Shown piece after piece: positions 1-11,221 of a stretch of DNA of 64,000 bases. Position 1 is the stretch's first letter. Each line of letters opens with the position of its first letter. Position numbers and translations under genes: made by a program. The stretch comes from Magnaporthiopsis rhizophila (taxonomy: Eukaryota; Ascomycota; Sordariomycetes; Magnaporthales; Magnaporthaceae): positions 71,032-135,031 of the forward strand of contig PYSS01000109.1 of assembly GCA_003049465.1 (NCBI GenBank), in the 5' to 3' direction. The notes under the pieces are model-generated. The model was not told the DNA's origin. It saw only the letters and a list, made by a program, of their open reading frames with translations, and did not search any database.

Positions 1-16
1 GGGGGGGGGGGGGGGG
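1..16. repeat. Poly-G run at window edge
   Basis: The first 16 bases are all G and directly precede the intron of the first gene. Such runs are a known artefact of two-colour Illumina chemistry at read or contig ends, so this is probably not genomic. It hides the last exon of the CVNH gene. Confidence 0.6.
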
Positions 17-493
17 ACGTAAAACAAACATCGTTAGCACTAGGTGATTCTGTGTGTGTGATAGCATTTGATCCAACTTACTGAAGCAGAACTCGCCGTT
101 GTTGTTCTGGATGCGCTCGCCGAGGTTGATGTCGCGCCAGTGGTAGTTGCCGTCGGCGTCCTGGAGACAGGCGCGCAGGACGGGGACCTGGTCGCCGCCC
201 TCGAGGTTGCAGGTGATGGGCTCGTCGGGATTGGCAGTGTGGGCAAAGTCTGTGGGCAGTGAAGCGAGGTTCAGGTTAGTTGGTTTGTTACAAGGGAAGG
301 GCTGTCTCTGTGGGTTTCCGAGGGGAATTCACATACTCGCACCGCCCCACTGGAAGTGGCCGTTATCGTTGCCGATGCACTGATTCAGGTCCATCTCGCA
401 GTGGCACTCCGTGCCGTCGGGCTGGCGGAGCATGGCCTTGAGGATCGAGCGGTCCTCGACACGGATGCTGGTGGCGGAGGAGTGGAAGGACAT
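1..493 (-). CDS. CVNH (cyanovirin-N homology) lectin, partial
   Basis: This is a small single-domain carbohydrate-binding protein of the cyanovirin-N homology family, which in fungi binds high-mannose glycans. Exon 1 is 493-337 and exon 2 is 249-82; the intron between them (336-250, GT..AG) keeps the phase. Exon 1 encodes MSFHSSATSIRV and a CHCEMDLNQCIGNDNGHFQW block. Exon 2 carries ITCNLEGGDQ, LRACLQDADGNYHWRDINL and ends at NNNGEFCF, the usual near-C-terminal CVNH signature. A second intron opens at 81 (GTAAGT) and has a CTAAC branch site near position 40, but its acceptor and the last short exon lie beyond the window edge. No signal peptide is visible, which fits cytosolic fungal CVNH proteins. 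Confidence 0.88.
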
Positions 494-2251
494 GTTGCAG
501 GTCGATGTGGGTTGTTTTTCTTTGCTATGCTGTCAGTCTGTCTGGTGAGCGGGGTGCTTGGGCTCTCCGGCCAGTTGGAGAGAGATACTAAGTGTCCAAG
601 GAGACGAGCCTGGCGCGGGTGGTCGATTGTAGGATATCGGGTATGGAAAGTTGATAGCAGGACTTACGAATTGGAGTTGGGGGAAGGAAGCGTTGGGTCT
701 GGAATTGGTAGGCAAGTTGAGTTTGACAGGACAGGTGGGGAGGCGAATGGTGACGGTGCGGGCAGACTCTCTGTCTTTATATATCATGGACAGGCCATTC
801 ACTCTCGCATGCATGCACCTCACTCGCGCCTGATACAAACTCACGCTGGGCGGACCCCACTCGCTTCTCGCGCAGGCCTCCGACATGGGAGGGGTACGAC
901 ACGCAAGATGGAAGGTATTCTACGGATGACAGGCGCTCTTCGGCTCCAGCGCCTGAAAGATTGGATGAGATGCCGTCTCGCCTGAGGATGGGGCCTGTTC
1001 AGATGGGGGCATGCTGTGCCAACGGCCCGCGCCAAGCCGCGCGTGCAGGACGCCGCCAGGATAGCGTGTACGTACGCCACTGTTTCAACAGCACCTGGGA
1101 GGAAGGTACCAGGGACAACAGCCTGCCTGCCCATGGAAGCGGAGCCGACAGGGCAGGCAGTATCGAAGCCTGTGTTGGTCGTAGGTCGCCCCAAATGTGT
1201 TAGTGGAGCTTGATAGCCGTAATAGCTCCAGCTCCCCGCGTAACCCAAGGGCCGTGTTTGCAAAATATTGAACCCCTCATGGGATTTGGCCAGTTGAGGT
1301 TTCGCTGGTTTAGCATTGAGGCGTCCCAATCGTACAATACGGTGAATTACTCGCCATGGTAACCAAATACGAACCGCTGTTCTCCCCGCACGTGCCGGCT
1401 CGGGTCGGCGGCATTGGAGCCCTCCAAGGACGAGGGATTGAGCTCTCCCGGCCAATGGATGTGGCGGGGTAGCTGTTTTTCCCTTTTGGGAAAGCGATGC
1501 CCCTGAATTGCGGTTTTTAGTCAGGGGATCTGGGGCTTCCATCGTGGGACACGAATCACCGGGTGGATTTCAGGCAGCCCGGTGGCAAAGCACACGCAGC
1601 CGCGGGAAGGCGCTTGCTCGGATGGGGAGGGTGAGACCGAAATTGAATGTTATTGACTGGCCGTCCGTCATGCAGGCCGCGTAATCCATCCCTCACCTCC
1701 CTGCTGGCTGCGGAAGCCTGCCTCTCCTCTCCCCTCTCTCTGCCCACCCATGCGGCCCAGAGCAGCTCCAGCCGTCTCGTCGGCTCGGTGGAAGGAGCCA
1801 TGGCGGGTCGACGCGGGGTCCACCTGCCATCGGGCGAGACGCCCGAGCTTCTCTCGCTGTTTGCTTGCCTTCCATGCTCCTGGGCAGCAGCTCCTATCAA
1901 CCCTCATTCGTACTCCTGTCCCGACAGCAACAGCGGCCCCGATATGGCGGATCACCCGTGACCCTTCCAGAGCTCTTGGCGCGCGTCGCTTGCTTGCCTT
2001 GGCGACGACACGTTTCCAAGGGATTCGTTGGTTCTGTTCATTGCCGCCGTGGACTTGCAAGCGGCACAACTCTCCTTTTTCCTTCGGTCCAAGAGACCAA
2101 GGAATGGATGCTCGTCGAGCCGCCCACCTCAACTGAATGCTGGCTACTCGCTTTTGACCCCGCTCGCCTTGCCTTCTTCAGCCCCGCCGCAATGGGGTTC
2201 GAGGGCGAATACCACTGTTGCCAAGACCAGGGACAACTCACACGAACAAGC
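494..2251. other. Spacer without recognisable gene
   Basis: Reading frames of 60-230 codons exist on both strands but overlap one another and show no recognisable motif, splice pattern or domain. The left part is the promoter and leader of the CVNH gene; the right end is the 3' flank of the ankyrin gene. I see no gene here. Confidence 0.5.
776..784 (-). promoter_or_regulatory. TATA box of the CVNH gene
   Basis: TATATAAA is read on the minus strand about 285 bases upstream of the CVNH start codon. Confidence 0.5.
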
Positions 2252-5176
2252 TCAACTCTCCGCTGCCCCGCGCATCTCTTCCGCCCATGCGAAGTAAGCA
2301 TCGTCACGCCCCAGCTCTATCCCGCCTCTCAGCGCAATCAGCTCATCTTTGCTGAAGAGCCGATAAAGCTTCATGTCGAAGGGACTGTCTCTCTCCCAGG
2401 GAGATGTTTCCATTTCCTCCTCCAGCACAACGATCCTCTCCTCCACCGACTCCTGCGCTGCCTCCCACATACCTTCCCTGATTTGCACCTCGATTGCATG
2501 CAGTGTTTGAACCTCGACATCTCGGTCCTGTGACTCCTTCAGGGCTGCCAGTGGCTGGAGGGCGGCACGAGCCTCGTCTGCCCGTCGTTGCTCTAGTGCC
2601 CGGAGCACGCTGATGAGCACTGCGATGTCGCGTTTGATGGCTCTGTTGCGGCAGAAGGTGAATAGGTCGACGAATGCAGCGACAGACGCCTGGTCCGGGC
2701 GACTGCCCAGCCCCCAATTCATGATATCTAACAGCTTATCCGCCACAAAGTTGTCCCAGGGTTTGTAGCCGAGCGTATCGCATTGCTCACAGTCCAAGTC
2801 TAGAGCGTCGCCGGCCTTGTCCCTGAAGAATTTTATGGCCTCGGCGGTCCACCCGACCGCAGCCTCGTGGAGGGGGTTCTGCCGGAATATAGATCTGCCG
2901 ACATTTGCGATTCTGGCACCGCCCTCAACGAGGACGGATGCTATGCCGAGGTTTGCAGCTCTTAGGGCCGTCCCGAGGGGGACCTCACTGAAGCCGTCCT
3001 TCGCTTCGACATCGGCTCCAGTCTCTAGTATTAGCTGTACCATCCATACCGACAGCTGCTCACTCCCCCTCCCCCAGTTTGTGTATGCATAGCGGTGAAG
3101 GACAGTCAACCCTTCGTTGTCCCGGTAATGAGCCAGCGAAGGCTTTCGGAGCAGCAGCTGTCTTGACACATCCACAAAAGAATGATGTTCTATCCCACGC
3201 CATGTCGCGACTAAGCGATGAAGTGCATTCTCGGGTATTACAGCGCCGCTGGTGATGAGCTCCCTGGCGCAGTCAAGATGTCCTTGTTCAAGGGCGGGTC
3301 CCAGAGGCGTCATATCAAAAACGCCGTCCTGAAGTTTTTGTCCGCTCCGGCTTTCGATAGCATGCGGATGGCTTCGACGTTGCCTCTATCAGCCGCAACA
3401 TGAAGAGGCGTGAGGCCACAGGGATCGGCTCTGTCCTTGATGGACGGGTCCTGACCGAGCAGTGTTTCAAGAAGCTTTTGGTCTCCGCGGCTTATAGCCG
3501 CGCGGGTGTCTGACACTCTCCCAAGGAAGCTCGAGTCCGGGTATGACTCCACAACTTGTCGTAAAATAGAAGCTTCTTCTGCTCGCTCTGCGACGTCTAG
3601 ATACTTGAGGAATCGTAATGCCAGGACTGCTGTTCGTCTGATCATGCGCCCACGATATTGTTGTTAGCCCCACGCAAGTGTAGTCGCAGATCACGAGTTT
3701 AGGATTGAAGTATTGTTGACTGACTTTCTGACTCCGGTTTGCTTGAGGATAGGTGACCAGTATTGCAGAAGAAACGCGACGACGGCTACATTGCCAAATT
3801 TGATCGCCATCTGCCGTTTGTTCCGCAAACACGTGTCAGACTTGGACACGCGTGAGGTAGTCCGGATTTTAATGGGGCTTGTTACCTCTAAAAGGGTTTC
3901 CTCACTGTGGCGTAGTATCAGATCTGAAGGGTAGTAAGCGTCTCCGTTGTTGAACAGAGTCTGGAGGTCAGCTGGGCTGCTCTGCTCTGCGTAGTAGGAA
4001 ACGCGGAGGCGCGGCGAAAGGACTCTGCCGTGAGTGAATTGTATTTTCGATCCCAGGGCCGTGAGGCTGGATGCGGAGGCACTGATTGACCAGATACCCG
4101 CGTAGAGCCAAGCTGGGAAAAGGTACTGCACTTCTAGCGGAACCGACGTCCCCTCACGCGCGCAGCTGGGGCTGTCGCATTCAACGGCCCGGGACGCGTG
4201 TGACACCCGCAGGGCTCCCAGGCTTTTCTGGAGCCCAGAAAATCGCCAAACGCTTGTCCGACTTCCGCGGCGGTGGCAGCTGCATTGGCAGCCGGGAGAG
4301 CAGCAGCCCAACGGGGTGACTTGAAGCTGAGGCGCATCGGTGGTGGTATCGTTCGCCAGGGACGCTGAGGCAGCGATGCTCTCGTCCGAAATGCTGGCTT
4401 CGGCCGATGGCTGCGGTTCTGGTTCGTGCTCAGGTTCAGGGGACGGTGGCAAGGAATCAGAATCCGCCTCCAGCTCACTGACGGCGTCTGGCGCTTCCGG
4501 GAGTGGTGGTGCGAGCTCCACAATTGCCGAGACGGTCGCATTGTGCAGTCCTTCGATGAGCATTCTATTGTCGATCCAAATTGATGTTAATGGGCGTCTT
4601 ATGTCAAAGGACCGATATGACGGCTGGCAAAAATCTCACCGGTGGAGAATGTGAGAATGGGCCAACTGCAGCACCATCTGCAAGTTGTTTCCCGTGTCTC
4701 TTGTCCGGCTGTACAGCTGCTCCAGCTGTGGGCGCATCCAGAGCCATCGCACAGCCTTGGGCTTGGGCTTGACCATATCTTTCTGTTGCGCGCGGGTAGA
4801 GGCGGTACATTTGTCGCTAAACTTTTCGAGCTCCAAGACCGTGTCTTTGAGGTCCTCTTCTGCCGCCTGAAGCATAGCAATCACATTGTCGGGGAGGTGC
4901 CGTGACAGCAATCGTGTAATGTCATGGATTTGTTGGCAAGTCGCACTCAGTCTCTCAACCTAAAGAGTATGATTATTAGCACTCTAATTTGGCTTGAAGA
5001 TCATCAACGCCAAGAGATCGCACGGCGGAGATGGCGAATCTGCCTACCTCCTTGAGGAGCTTGGACAGCTCGTCCTCCCTCCCCGCCACGGCTCGTATCG
5101 CAGCCACGATTTTGGGCGTGGCCGCGAGTGCCTGGGCGATGCCGACGATGCTCGCGACGCCGCCGACGACCTCCAT
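2252..5176 (-). CDS. Ankyrin-repeat protein with Helo-like N-terminus, one frameshift
   Basis: Four exons fit in phase: 5176-5048, 4959-4640, 4564-3695 and 3637-2252. Exon 1 (MEVVGGVASIVGIAQAL) is the short helical start typical of fungal N-terminal domains of STAND/ankyrin proteins (Helo_like_N or azaphilone-cluster-L type). Exon 2 is a predicted coiled segment. Exon 3 has an acidic Pro/Glu stretch and a Cys-rich CCSPGCQCSCHRR motif. Exon 4 holds about five ankyrin units, for example GLTPLHVAADRGNVEAIRML and PLGTALRAANLGIASVLVEG. Near 3325-3340 the frame breaks: the upstream frame stops at 3310 and the ankyrin unit continues one frame over. One extra base in the A5 or TTC run restores about 901 codons in total. 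This is either a sequencing error or a first disabling mutation. Expected role: protein-protein scaffold in recognition or signalling; partner unknown. Confidence 0.72.
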
Positions 5177-5540
5177 GGTGTGTCGGCCACGCAGACGCTG
5201 CGTGAGGGTTGCTGCTCAAGGAGGAACGGACGCTCGACGAAGGTAGGCTGGAAGCGGTGTCGGGATTGGGAGAGCAGGTGGTTGGGGATTTGCTATGTCG
5301 GTCGCAGCCTGCCCGACGGCGTGCAGAAGACCACCTAGGGAAGTGGCTGTGCTGTGTTAATGCAGAAGACGTGGCATAGTCTGCAACTAAACTAACGCGC
5401 CAGAGCCACGAGGCTGTGCAGGAGTGTAAAAAGGAATGTGTGCATTGTTGAGTTTTCGAAAAGTGCCACGCGCCGCGGTTAAGGTAAAATGGTCCGACAA
5501 GGGTAGTCTGATGACGGGGTATCCGACTTATTCTAACTGC

Positions 5541-7575
5541 CTAGACAAGAGCAACAGCAGTCTGAGACGACTGGATTTCACTCTCTCCAAGACTGTCTAT
5601 ATCAAAATGCACAAACCCCAACCGTTTGAGCGTCCCATCGTCTTTGCCTTCCACTGGTATAACCAACAGGGCTTGGTAGCAGGGCTGAAATCTCTCGCCG
5701 CCACTTTTGGCAAGGACCAAGGCGAACACCTTGCCGTCTTCTCTCGCCACGGACTCGGCCTCGGCGTGTCTCCTACCGACAGAGTCAAAGCGGCCGTGCG
5801 ATCCTAACCCTGTGCTCTGACTTGTGCGGAAGGACAAACTTTTGGCTTTGTGCGGAAAGCCATCGGTGGTATCCTTCGGGTGACTCTGGCTGTCAGTGAG
5901 GACGACGGGCAGGAGGGGCGCTTTCATCTTGATGCAGCCAGACTTCACCCGCCCAAAAGCGCTCTTCCCTTCCAGCTCAACCTGGCAGTCCAGCACGCTC
6001 GCCATCGGTGCCCATTCCCCCGCTGTCACCCCTCCGTACGCAGGTGTGCCGTTAATGCCCGGCCAAGACCGAGATGGCACGACGCGATCATCCTCGACAT
6101 CTGTCACTCCCAGGCCCTGCCATAAAGGTCCCTGGATCACATCACTTCTCCAGATGCCCGCAATGTATTGGTCGTTGAGGCTCTTGGCAAACATGGCCGC
6201 GATGCCGCCGATGGCGGGGAGCTTGTCCGAGTCCTTTGTGAAGACGCGGGGGCCGTGAATCTCGATGTATTGATACCATACCCCAAGGGCAACGGTTCTC
6301 CGTATCGACTGCATCTCGTCCGTGTAGGGATAGCGGCCGGGCAGGTGGAGGCCGTCCTCGCTGCGAAAGCCCCTCATGCACTCAAAGTACATCTGGTCGC
6401 TCGCGAAATGCAGGATGCGGCGCGATAGCACCCGTTCTTGGAAGCACCAGCCCCGGGCCGACAGCGGCTCGTCGTCCATATTGATGTAGTCTCGCGTTTC
6501 GACTTCCTTGTGGACGGGGATCGCGCAAGCGTAATCCACGCCGCAGATGCCCGTCTTGTGCATATACGGAAGCCTCGTGTGCTCCCTCGGCGTACGGTGG
6601 AAGCACCCGATACTTCCGTCCTCGACGCCCGTGATCGAGAGGGTCAGGAACGAGTTGGAGTACACCAGGTGCATCTTTGCCGCCTCGGCGTCCCAGTCCT
6701 GCGCGTCGTCCTGGGCGATACACAGGCTGTCGATCCAGATATAGCGTACGCGTAGCGACCGAGTTACCATAATGGCGTCCTCAAACGACCTCGACATCTC
6801 GCCAAGGCCTATCCCTCGCAATCGTTGCGGCTTGTTTTCGGTCGTAGTAAGCGGAAGACCGGAGCGGCCCTAGCAATGGCTTAATGCCATGTAGCGCGCC
6901 CGCGTTCCCGCGCGCGGCTCGACGAGTCGGACGGTCCGGGTATCGCTGCCCTCGCCGACGTCGATGACACGCCTCGGCAGCGGCGACAGCCAGGGTTGAC
7001 ATGTAGGGTGCCTGTTGCAGTCGCGCAGCCATTTCGCCGCACGGCGGAGCGTCGTCTTGACCCCAAGCGCGCCGTCAACAACCCTTCCGGGCACTACAGC
7101 CGCAAGCGGGTCGTCTATATGCACCGTTAGTTTTAATTAACAAAACGTGCCCGAGCCGACATCACCTAACCGTACCATCCCGGACAGAGAGGCCAATGGC
7201 GCCCAAAACGTAGATGAAGTTGTCCGTGATGCCGTGGCACAAGATCAAGAACCCGTGCCCCGTGTTTTGGCGCCGGACTAGAAAGAGGTCGAACGCCGGA
7301 TACCCCCCTGTGTTTAACTCTTGAAAGCCACTTTGCTGAGAGGCCACGCGGAACTCCTCCACGACAAGGTCGACCTGACCGAGGATCAGACGGTAGAGGC
7401 TATAGCCGACCGCAGCGGCCCGCAGGCTCTGCAGGTCTGGTTGATGGGGGAACCCGAGCCTCCGTGGCTTCTGCGCTCCGCTGCTGAGACAATAGTCGTT
7501 GATATGGTTCCATCCGTTAAAGTTCCAGATTACATACGCCGTTGGAAAGGGAGGTAGATTGTTAAGCGGGACCGA
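5541..7575 (-). pseudogene. HET-domain protein, nonsense codon in ALSHCWG motif
   Basis: Exon 7575-7176 joins exon 7114-5541 through a 61-base intron in phase. The first exon holds a typical pre-HET N-terminus. The second begins DDPLAAVVPGR, continues through WLRDCNRHPTCQP and LPRRVIDVG, and reaches ALSHC. There the codon for the invariant tryptophan of ALSHCWG is TAG (6872-6870). The frame then continues without a break: GRSGLPLTTTEN, IWIDSLCIAQDD and ARGWCFQERVLSRR are the remaining HET blocks, followed by a roughly 200-residue C-terminal region. HET proteins trigger heterokaryon-incompatibility cell death. A TGG-to-TAG change is a G-to-A transition at TpG, the context RIP produces. The start codon was not found and may lie in an exon upstream of 7576. 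A sequencing error cannot be excluded. Confidence 0.85.
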
Positions 7576-8339
7576 CTACACAGGCTGCACACGGCCAGTT
7601 TTGCGTCCCGGTGGTTGTGAGGTGTTAGAGCATTGAGGGCAGGCACTGGAGAGGGCAACTGTGGTTGTCTTATTCAACTGTCTGGGACGTTCGGTTTTAG
7701 TGAGTGGCGCTGTTGGGCGCCGCCGGGACTTGGGGCCGACGCGGAATGTTGGGCCTCAGTATGCCCGACACTCGCAGCAGCATGTTCCGGCGCTAACCTA
7801 TCAACCCTAGTGGGCGCGCCATTCCGCGAACGGCGGCTGCCAGCATGTGCTCGCCGACGCTAATAACGCAGCTCACCCGAATGCTAACAAGCTGGTTATA
7901 CCACGAAAGCCACTTTTCTTTTATACCCGGCGACCAGTATTAGCCTGGTCCTTCTGCTGGGGGCAGCGGGGGAAACGCAGGCACTGCTTGATGGGGTTTG
8001 CACGATGAGGCGTTAACAGGCTTTGTTTGAAGAAACAAACACAAGGTGTGTGTGTGTGTGTGTGTGTGCAAGGATTTACGAAATTGATTACCTCGCCAGC
8101 AGCGCCGAGGCGCTCAGGTAGCGGCGACGTTTGTCCTGGACATAGTTGTTGTGGATAAATCACCCGCGAGAGGAGTGGCTATTATTAGTCGGGTTGCTTC
8201 ACACATGATGGTGGCAAGGGTGGTGGGGGTGATGGATTAGGGGGCATTATACGGCGACGGCGGGTTTTTGGGCTGCTGGCGACTTTGCATCACCCCGCGG
8301 CACGATGCTGCTCTTGGTCCCTAAGGGGTTTCCCAACCC
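7576..8339. other. Spacer upstream of HET gene
   Basis: No gene recognised. It may contain the missing first exon of the HET gene and includes a short TG microsatellite. Confidence 0.4.
8047..8069. repeat. (TG)n microsatellite
   Basis: About eleven uninterrupted TG units. Confidence 0.9.
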
Positions 8340-8344
8340 CGATG

Positions 8345-8960
8345 CATCAGATGTCCAGCTCGAACCTCGGCACGTTGACGAAAAGCAGCTGTTCACCGGT
8401 CAGACCCCGTCTTGTCAGCGCGCACGCTGCTGATGCGCTTGTATGTATATAGACGTGCGTTACGATTAGGTGGCGGCTCGGCCCGTGCCGGATCGTGGGG
8501 TCAAGGCCGTCTGCCCCAACGATAAGATAGGACGGGTCGCCGGAGCCATGGGAGAGGAGCATTCCTATCTGCAGTACTTAGCAAGCTAACTAAACCGATT
8601 TCAAAGTTGAGATTGTAGGTAAGCTGACTCAGCCATACCTACATATGCGCTCGGAAACCAGAAAGCCGTCCTTGAAACTCGGGCCTCCTCGAGACGGTGC
8701 AGTGAGGTCTTGTCTGGTCATGGTGGCCACACACACCATGGCGTGGAGTGGCGTTTTGGCCAAAATAACGCTGAGCCCGAAAACGTACCATGGACAACCG
8801 CGAACCCAGCCTCGGGACAGACGGGGTGCCGTTTACCCATGTAGAACAACGACCGTAGCATCTCCCAATCGGGGTCGTCGCTAGTGTAGTACCAGCCTTC
8901 CTCCCGGACCTAGACCCAAAAGGTCCCTCTACAATTCTCGTTCCTGTGCGGGAACCTCGT
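8345..8960 (-). other. Unidentified exon-like pieces
   Basis: Three protein-like segments on the minus strand could be exons of one gene. The first (about 8889-8830) reads EGWYYTSDDPDWEMLRSLFY and ends at a GT. The second (about 8680-8636) reads GPSFKDGFLVSERICR and ends at GTATGG. The third (about 8567-8347) reads IGMLLSHGSGDPSYLIVG and ends FELDI before a stop; the intron before it has a branch-like TGCTAAG and a TGCAG acceptor. I do not recognise the family. A TAG next to the first segment may be an acceptor (CTAG) or a nonsense codon. It may be a decayed gene. Confidence 0.25.
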
Positions 8961-9933
8961 GCGGACGCTTATGGTTGACACCGCCCCATTTCTCGTCAAA
9001 CTATCCATCACGGCCTGGAATGCCAGCCATTGCGGTAGTAGCGGCGGCGTCGCATCCGGGGTGTTCCCGGCCTTTGCGATATGGAGTTGTTCTCTGGAGA
9101 GGCACTAAGAGGGCACTCTGGCCAGGAGCTTGCGTGATACGACCAGATCAGCACGGCGACTCGCGGAAGGGCATAAAGGTATACACTTTCGCCTTTTCTG
9201 TCTTCCGTCACCGACTCCCGTCCCTCGAATGGCGCTGGCACACCGCGATCTCCTTTCCCAATCCCATCTGCTTGCAGCTATCCCTGTCGCCCTGCCATTC
9301 CATCCGCCGTCCATCGCCTGCGTTTGATAGCAGGACAGGTGCTTGCTCTGGGTGGGTGTCGGCGAATCTGTAAAAGTAGTGCTGCGGCGTCGCCGGTCAA
9401 GAGTCGTTTCCCAGAAGGGAAGCCTGGATGCTCAGCTTGGGGCACACCACCACACTTCACGCAACTTTTCCCATCAATCGGGCTTAATGTTTAAACGTTC
9501 CCGCTCCAACATTTTGTTAGAATCCGATTCATCGGTATTAATTACTGGCAGCACGGATGGTCTCTGGTTGGCTGCGGTTGGTAACACAGCGTCGCACCGG
9601 AAAGCCAACATGCTACAGATTTGAACAATGAGGAGTGTTGTTCCCTTATTTAGCCCTAATTAACAATGAAAGGATATGACAACATGAAAGACGCTTACAT
9701 TATCGTTCCATTCACCCTTAATACACCGTTTAAAAGTCAACTGACAAAGCTGGCATTATTTTCCTTTCGTACCTACTGGCCCAAATCCAAATCCTGCGTG
9801 CAAAAAGGATGAAAATGTGCCAAAAGAAAAAAAAAGAGCGCTGCGATTGGGTGAAACGGCGAATTTCTAAATAGGAACGCCGTGATTTTCGTAAGGGCTG
9901 ATCGCAAAGAACCCCTTGAGCCCGCGTCTTGCC
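8961..9933. other. Spacer without recognisable gene
   Basis: The stretch becomes AT-rich after about 9470. No supported reading frame is seen; the right end is the 3' flank of the hypothetical gene that follows. Confidence 0.4.
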
Positions 9934-10452
9934 TTAAAGCTTGCCCTCCGCCTCGAGCTGCTTAATGCGGTTGTGGCCCTCGAGGTGCCACAGGGAACTG
10001 AAGATCTTTGCCTCGAAACCCTCGCGGCGCTTGTGGTTTTCCCAGTACGTCTGGTGGTTGATCTCGCAGACGCCCTGGTCTTTTCCCCGGTGCTCGTGGC
10101 AGAACTGCCGCGCGCAGAGGATGCAGTCCTCAACTGGCCCGACGGTCCGGCGGTCGGCGTGCTTCCCCTTCCCCGCCTTGGCCGTCCGCATCCGGTCGCG
10201 CACGTGGCATGGGGTTGGGTTGCTCTCATCCGTGGATTTTGAGGCTTGCTCAGTGGCTTGATCGACGTAGGCTTTGTCGGTGGGGGCGTCGCCGACTTGT
10301 GTCGGGTTAATGGGTGTCTGGTCGTCGAGGCCTTGGTCGCCGAGAGGTTGGTCGACGAGGGGCTGGTCAACGAGGGGCTTAGTGGACGACACCTCGTCAA
10401 CGAGAGGCTTGGTAGATGACATCCGGCGGGCAAAAGGCTTGGTAGGCGACAT
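9934..10452 (-). CDS. Small hypothetical protein with LVDQ-type repeats
   Basis: The 172-codon intronless frame starts at the first ATG downstream of a TATATATA box at 10633-10640, after a CT/CA-rich leader of the usual fungal type. Residues 1-45 are a degenerate repeat of about 13 residues built on SSTKPLVD and PLVDQ. The C-terminal half is more ordered: RTVGPVEDCILCARQFCHEH (paired Cys and His, possibly metal binding), then INHQTYWENHKRREGF and a basic end. No family was recognised. The repeat continues upstream of this ATG in the same frame, so an earlier start is possible. Probably a lineage-specific fungal protein. Confidence 0.6.
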   Translation of the reverse strand: MSPTKPFARRMSSTKPLVDEVSSTKPLVDQPLVDQPLGDQGLDDQTPINPTQVGDAPTDKAYVDQATEQASKSTDESNPTPCHVRDRMRTAKAGKGKHADRRTVGPVEDCILCARQFCHEHRGKDQGVCEINHQTYWENHKRREGFEAKIFSSLWHLEGHNRIKQLEAEGKL

Positions 10453-10631
10453 TTCGTCAACCAGAGGTATGATGATGAGAACTGGATGTCGACGAAACTT
10501 TAATATCAGGAGGAAGATAATAGCGAGATCCGTATCGAGAAGGCAGAGGCTTGTGATGTGTATCTCGCAAAGCTCTTGAGGATGGGTGGAACGGGGCGCC
10601 AGTGGACAGAATCTGGGACAGGAGGAGGCCC

Positions 10632-10640
10632 ATATATATA
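10632..10640 (-). promoter_or_regulatory. TATA box of the LVDQ-repeat gene
   Basis: TATATATA is read on the minus strand about 185 bases before the chosen ATG. Its position argues against using the upstream ATG at 10659 in the same frame. Confidence 0.5.
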
Positions 10641-11221
10641 CTCGCCAGAGACGGGACATCGGATAAACAGAATAGGGCTAAAGGGGCTTCGGAGATACTT
10701 GTTAGCCAGCCACGATGGGCCGGCCAAAAGACTCGGAATTTCCCAGAAGGTAACCTTTTCCTAAACAGTTCTCAAGAACCAAAGACGCATGTAACTTATC
10801 CTTTGTGGTTATCTGGTACTGGATATGCTTCACATAACCATTATCCTCTGGTCCCGCTTTCCAACCCTAACTAAGCCAAAGGCGAGCATGATAGAAAGGA
10901 GCCGAGAATGGTGAAACCTACTACTTGCCTATGCCTTTGAAGGAAAAATTTCAAGGTTTGCGATGCAGGAGGATGTGTGGAGTTCAATGACTGTTAAGTA
11001 ATGCATGCTCTGTGCTGCTATGCTGATAAGCATAAGCCTTGAACAGGGGCCCTGAATCAGCGCTCCAGCAACGAATTCAGCACGGTCCCAGCCATGGTAG
11101 GAACATCAATAAGGCGCGGACGCGTGCGCAACATGGAATTGGCTTTCCCCGTCCAGACCAGCCGCCAGCAGCGACTTAGGTAACTCTAACTCAACTTTGG
11201 TCGACCAACAGCCACAGCACC
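10641..11221. promoter_or_regulatory. Divergent intergenic region
   Basis: This stretch separates the minus-strand hypothetical gene from the plus-strand SDR and must hold both promoters. No specific operator was recognised. Confidence 0.4.

Noticed and set aside
841..1542. 233-codon minus-strand open frame
   Set aside because: No motif, no splice partner, overlaps several equal frames; GC-rich DNA gives such frames by chance.
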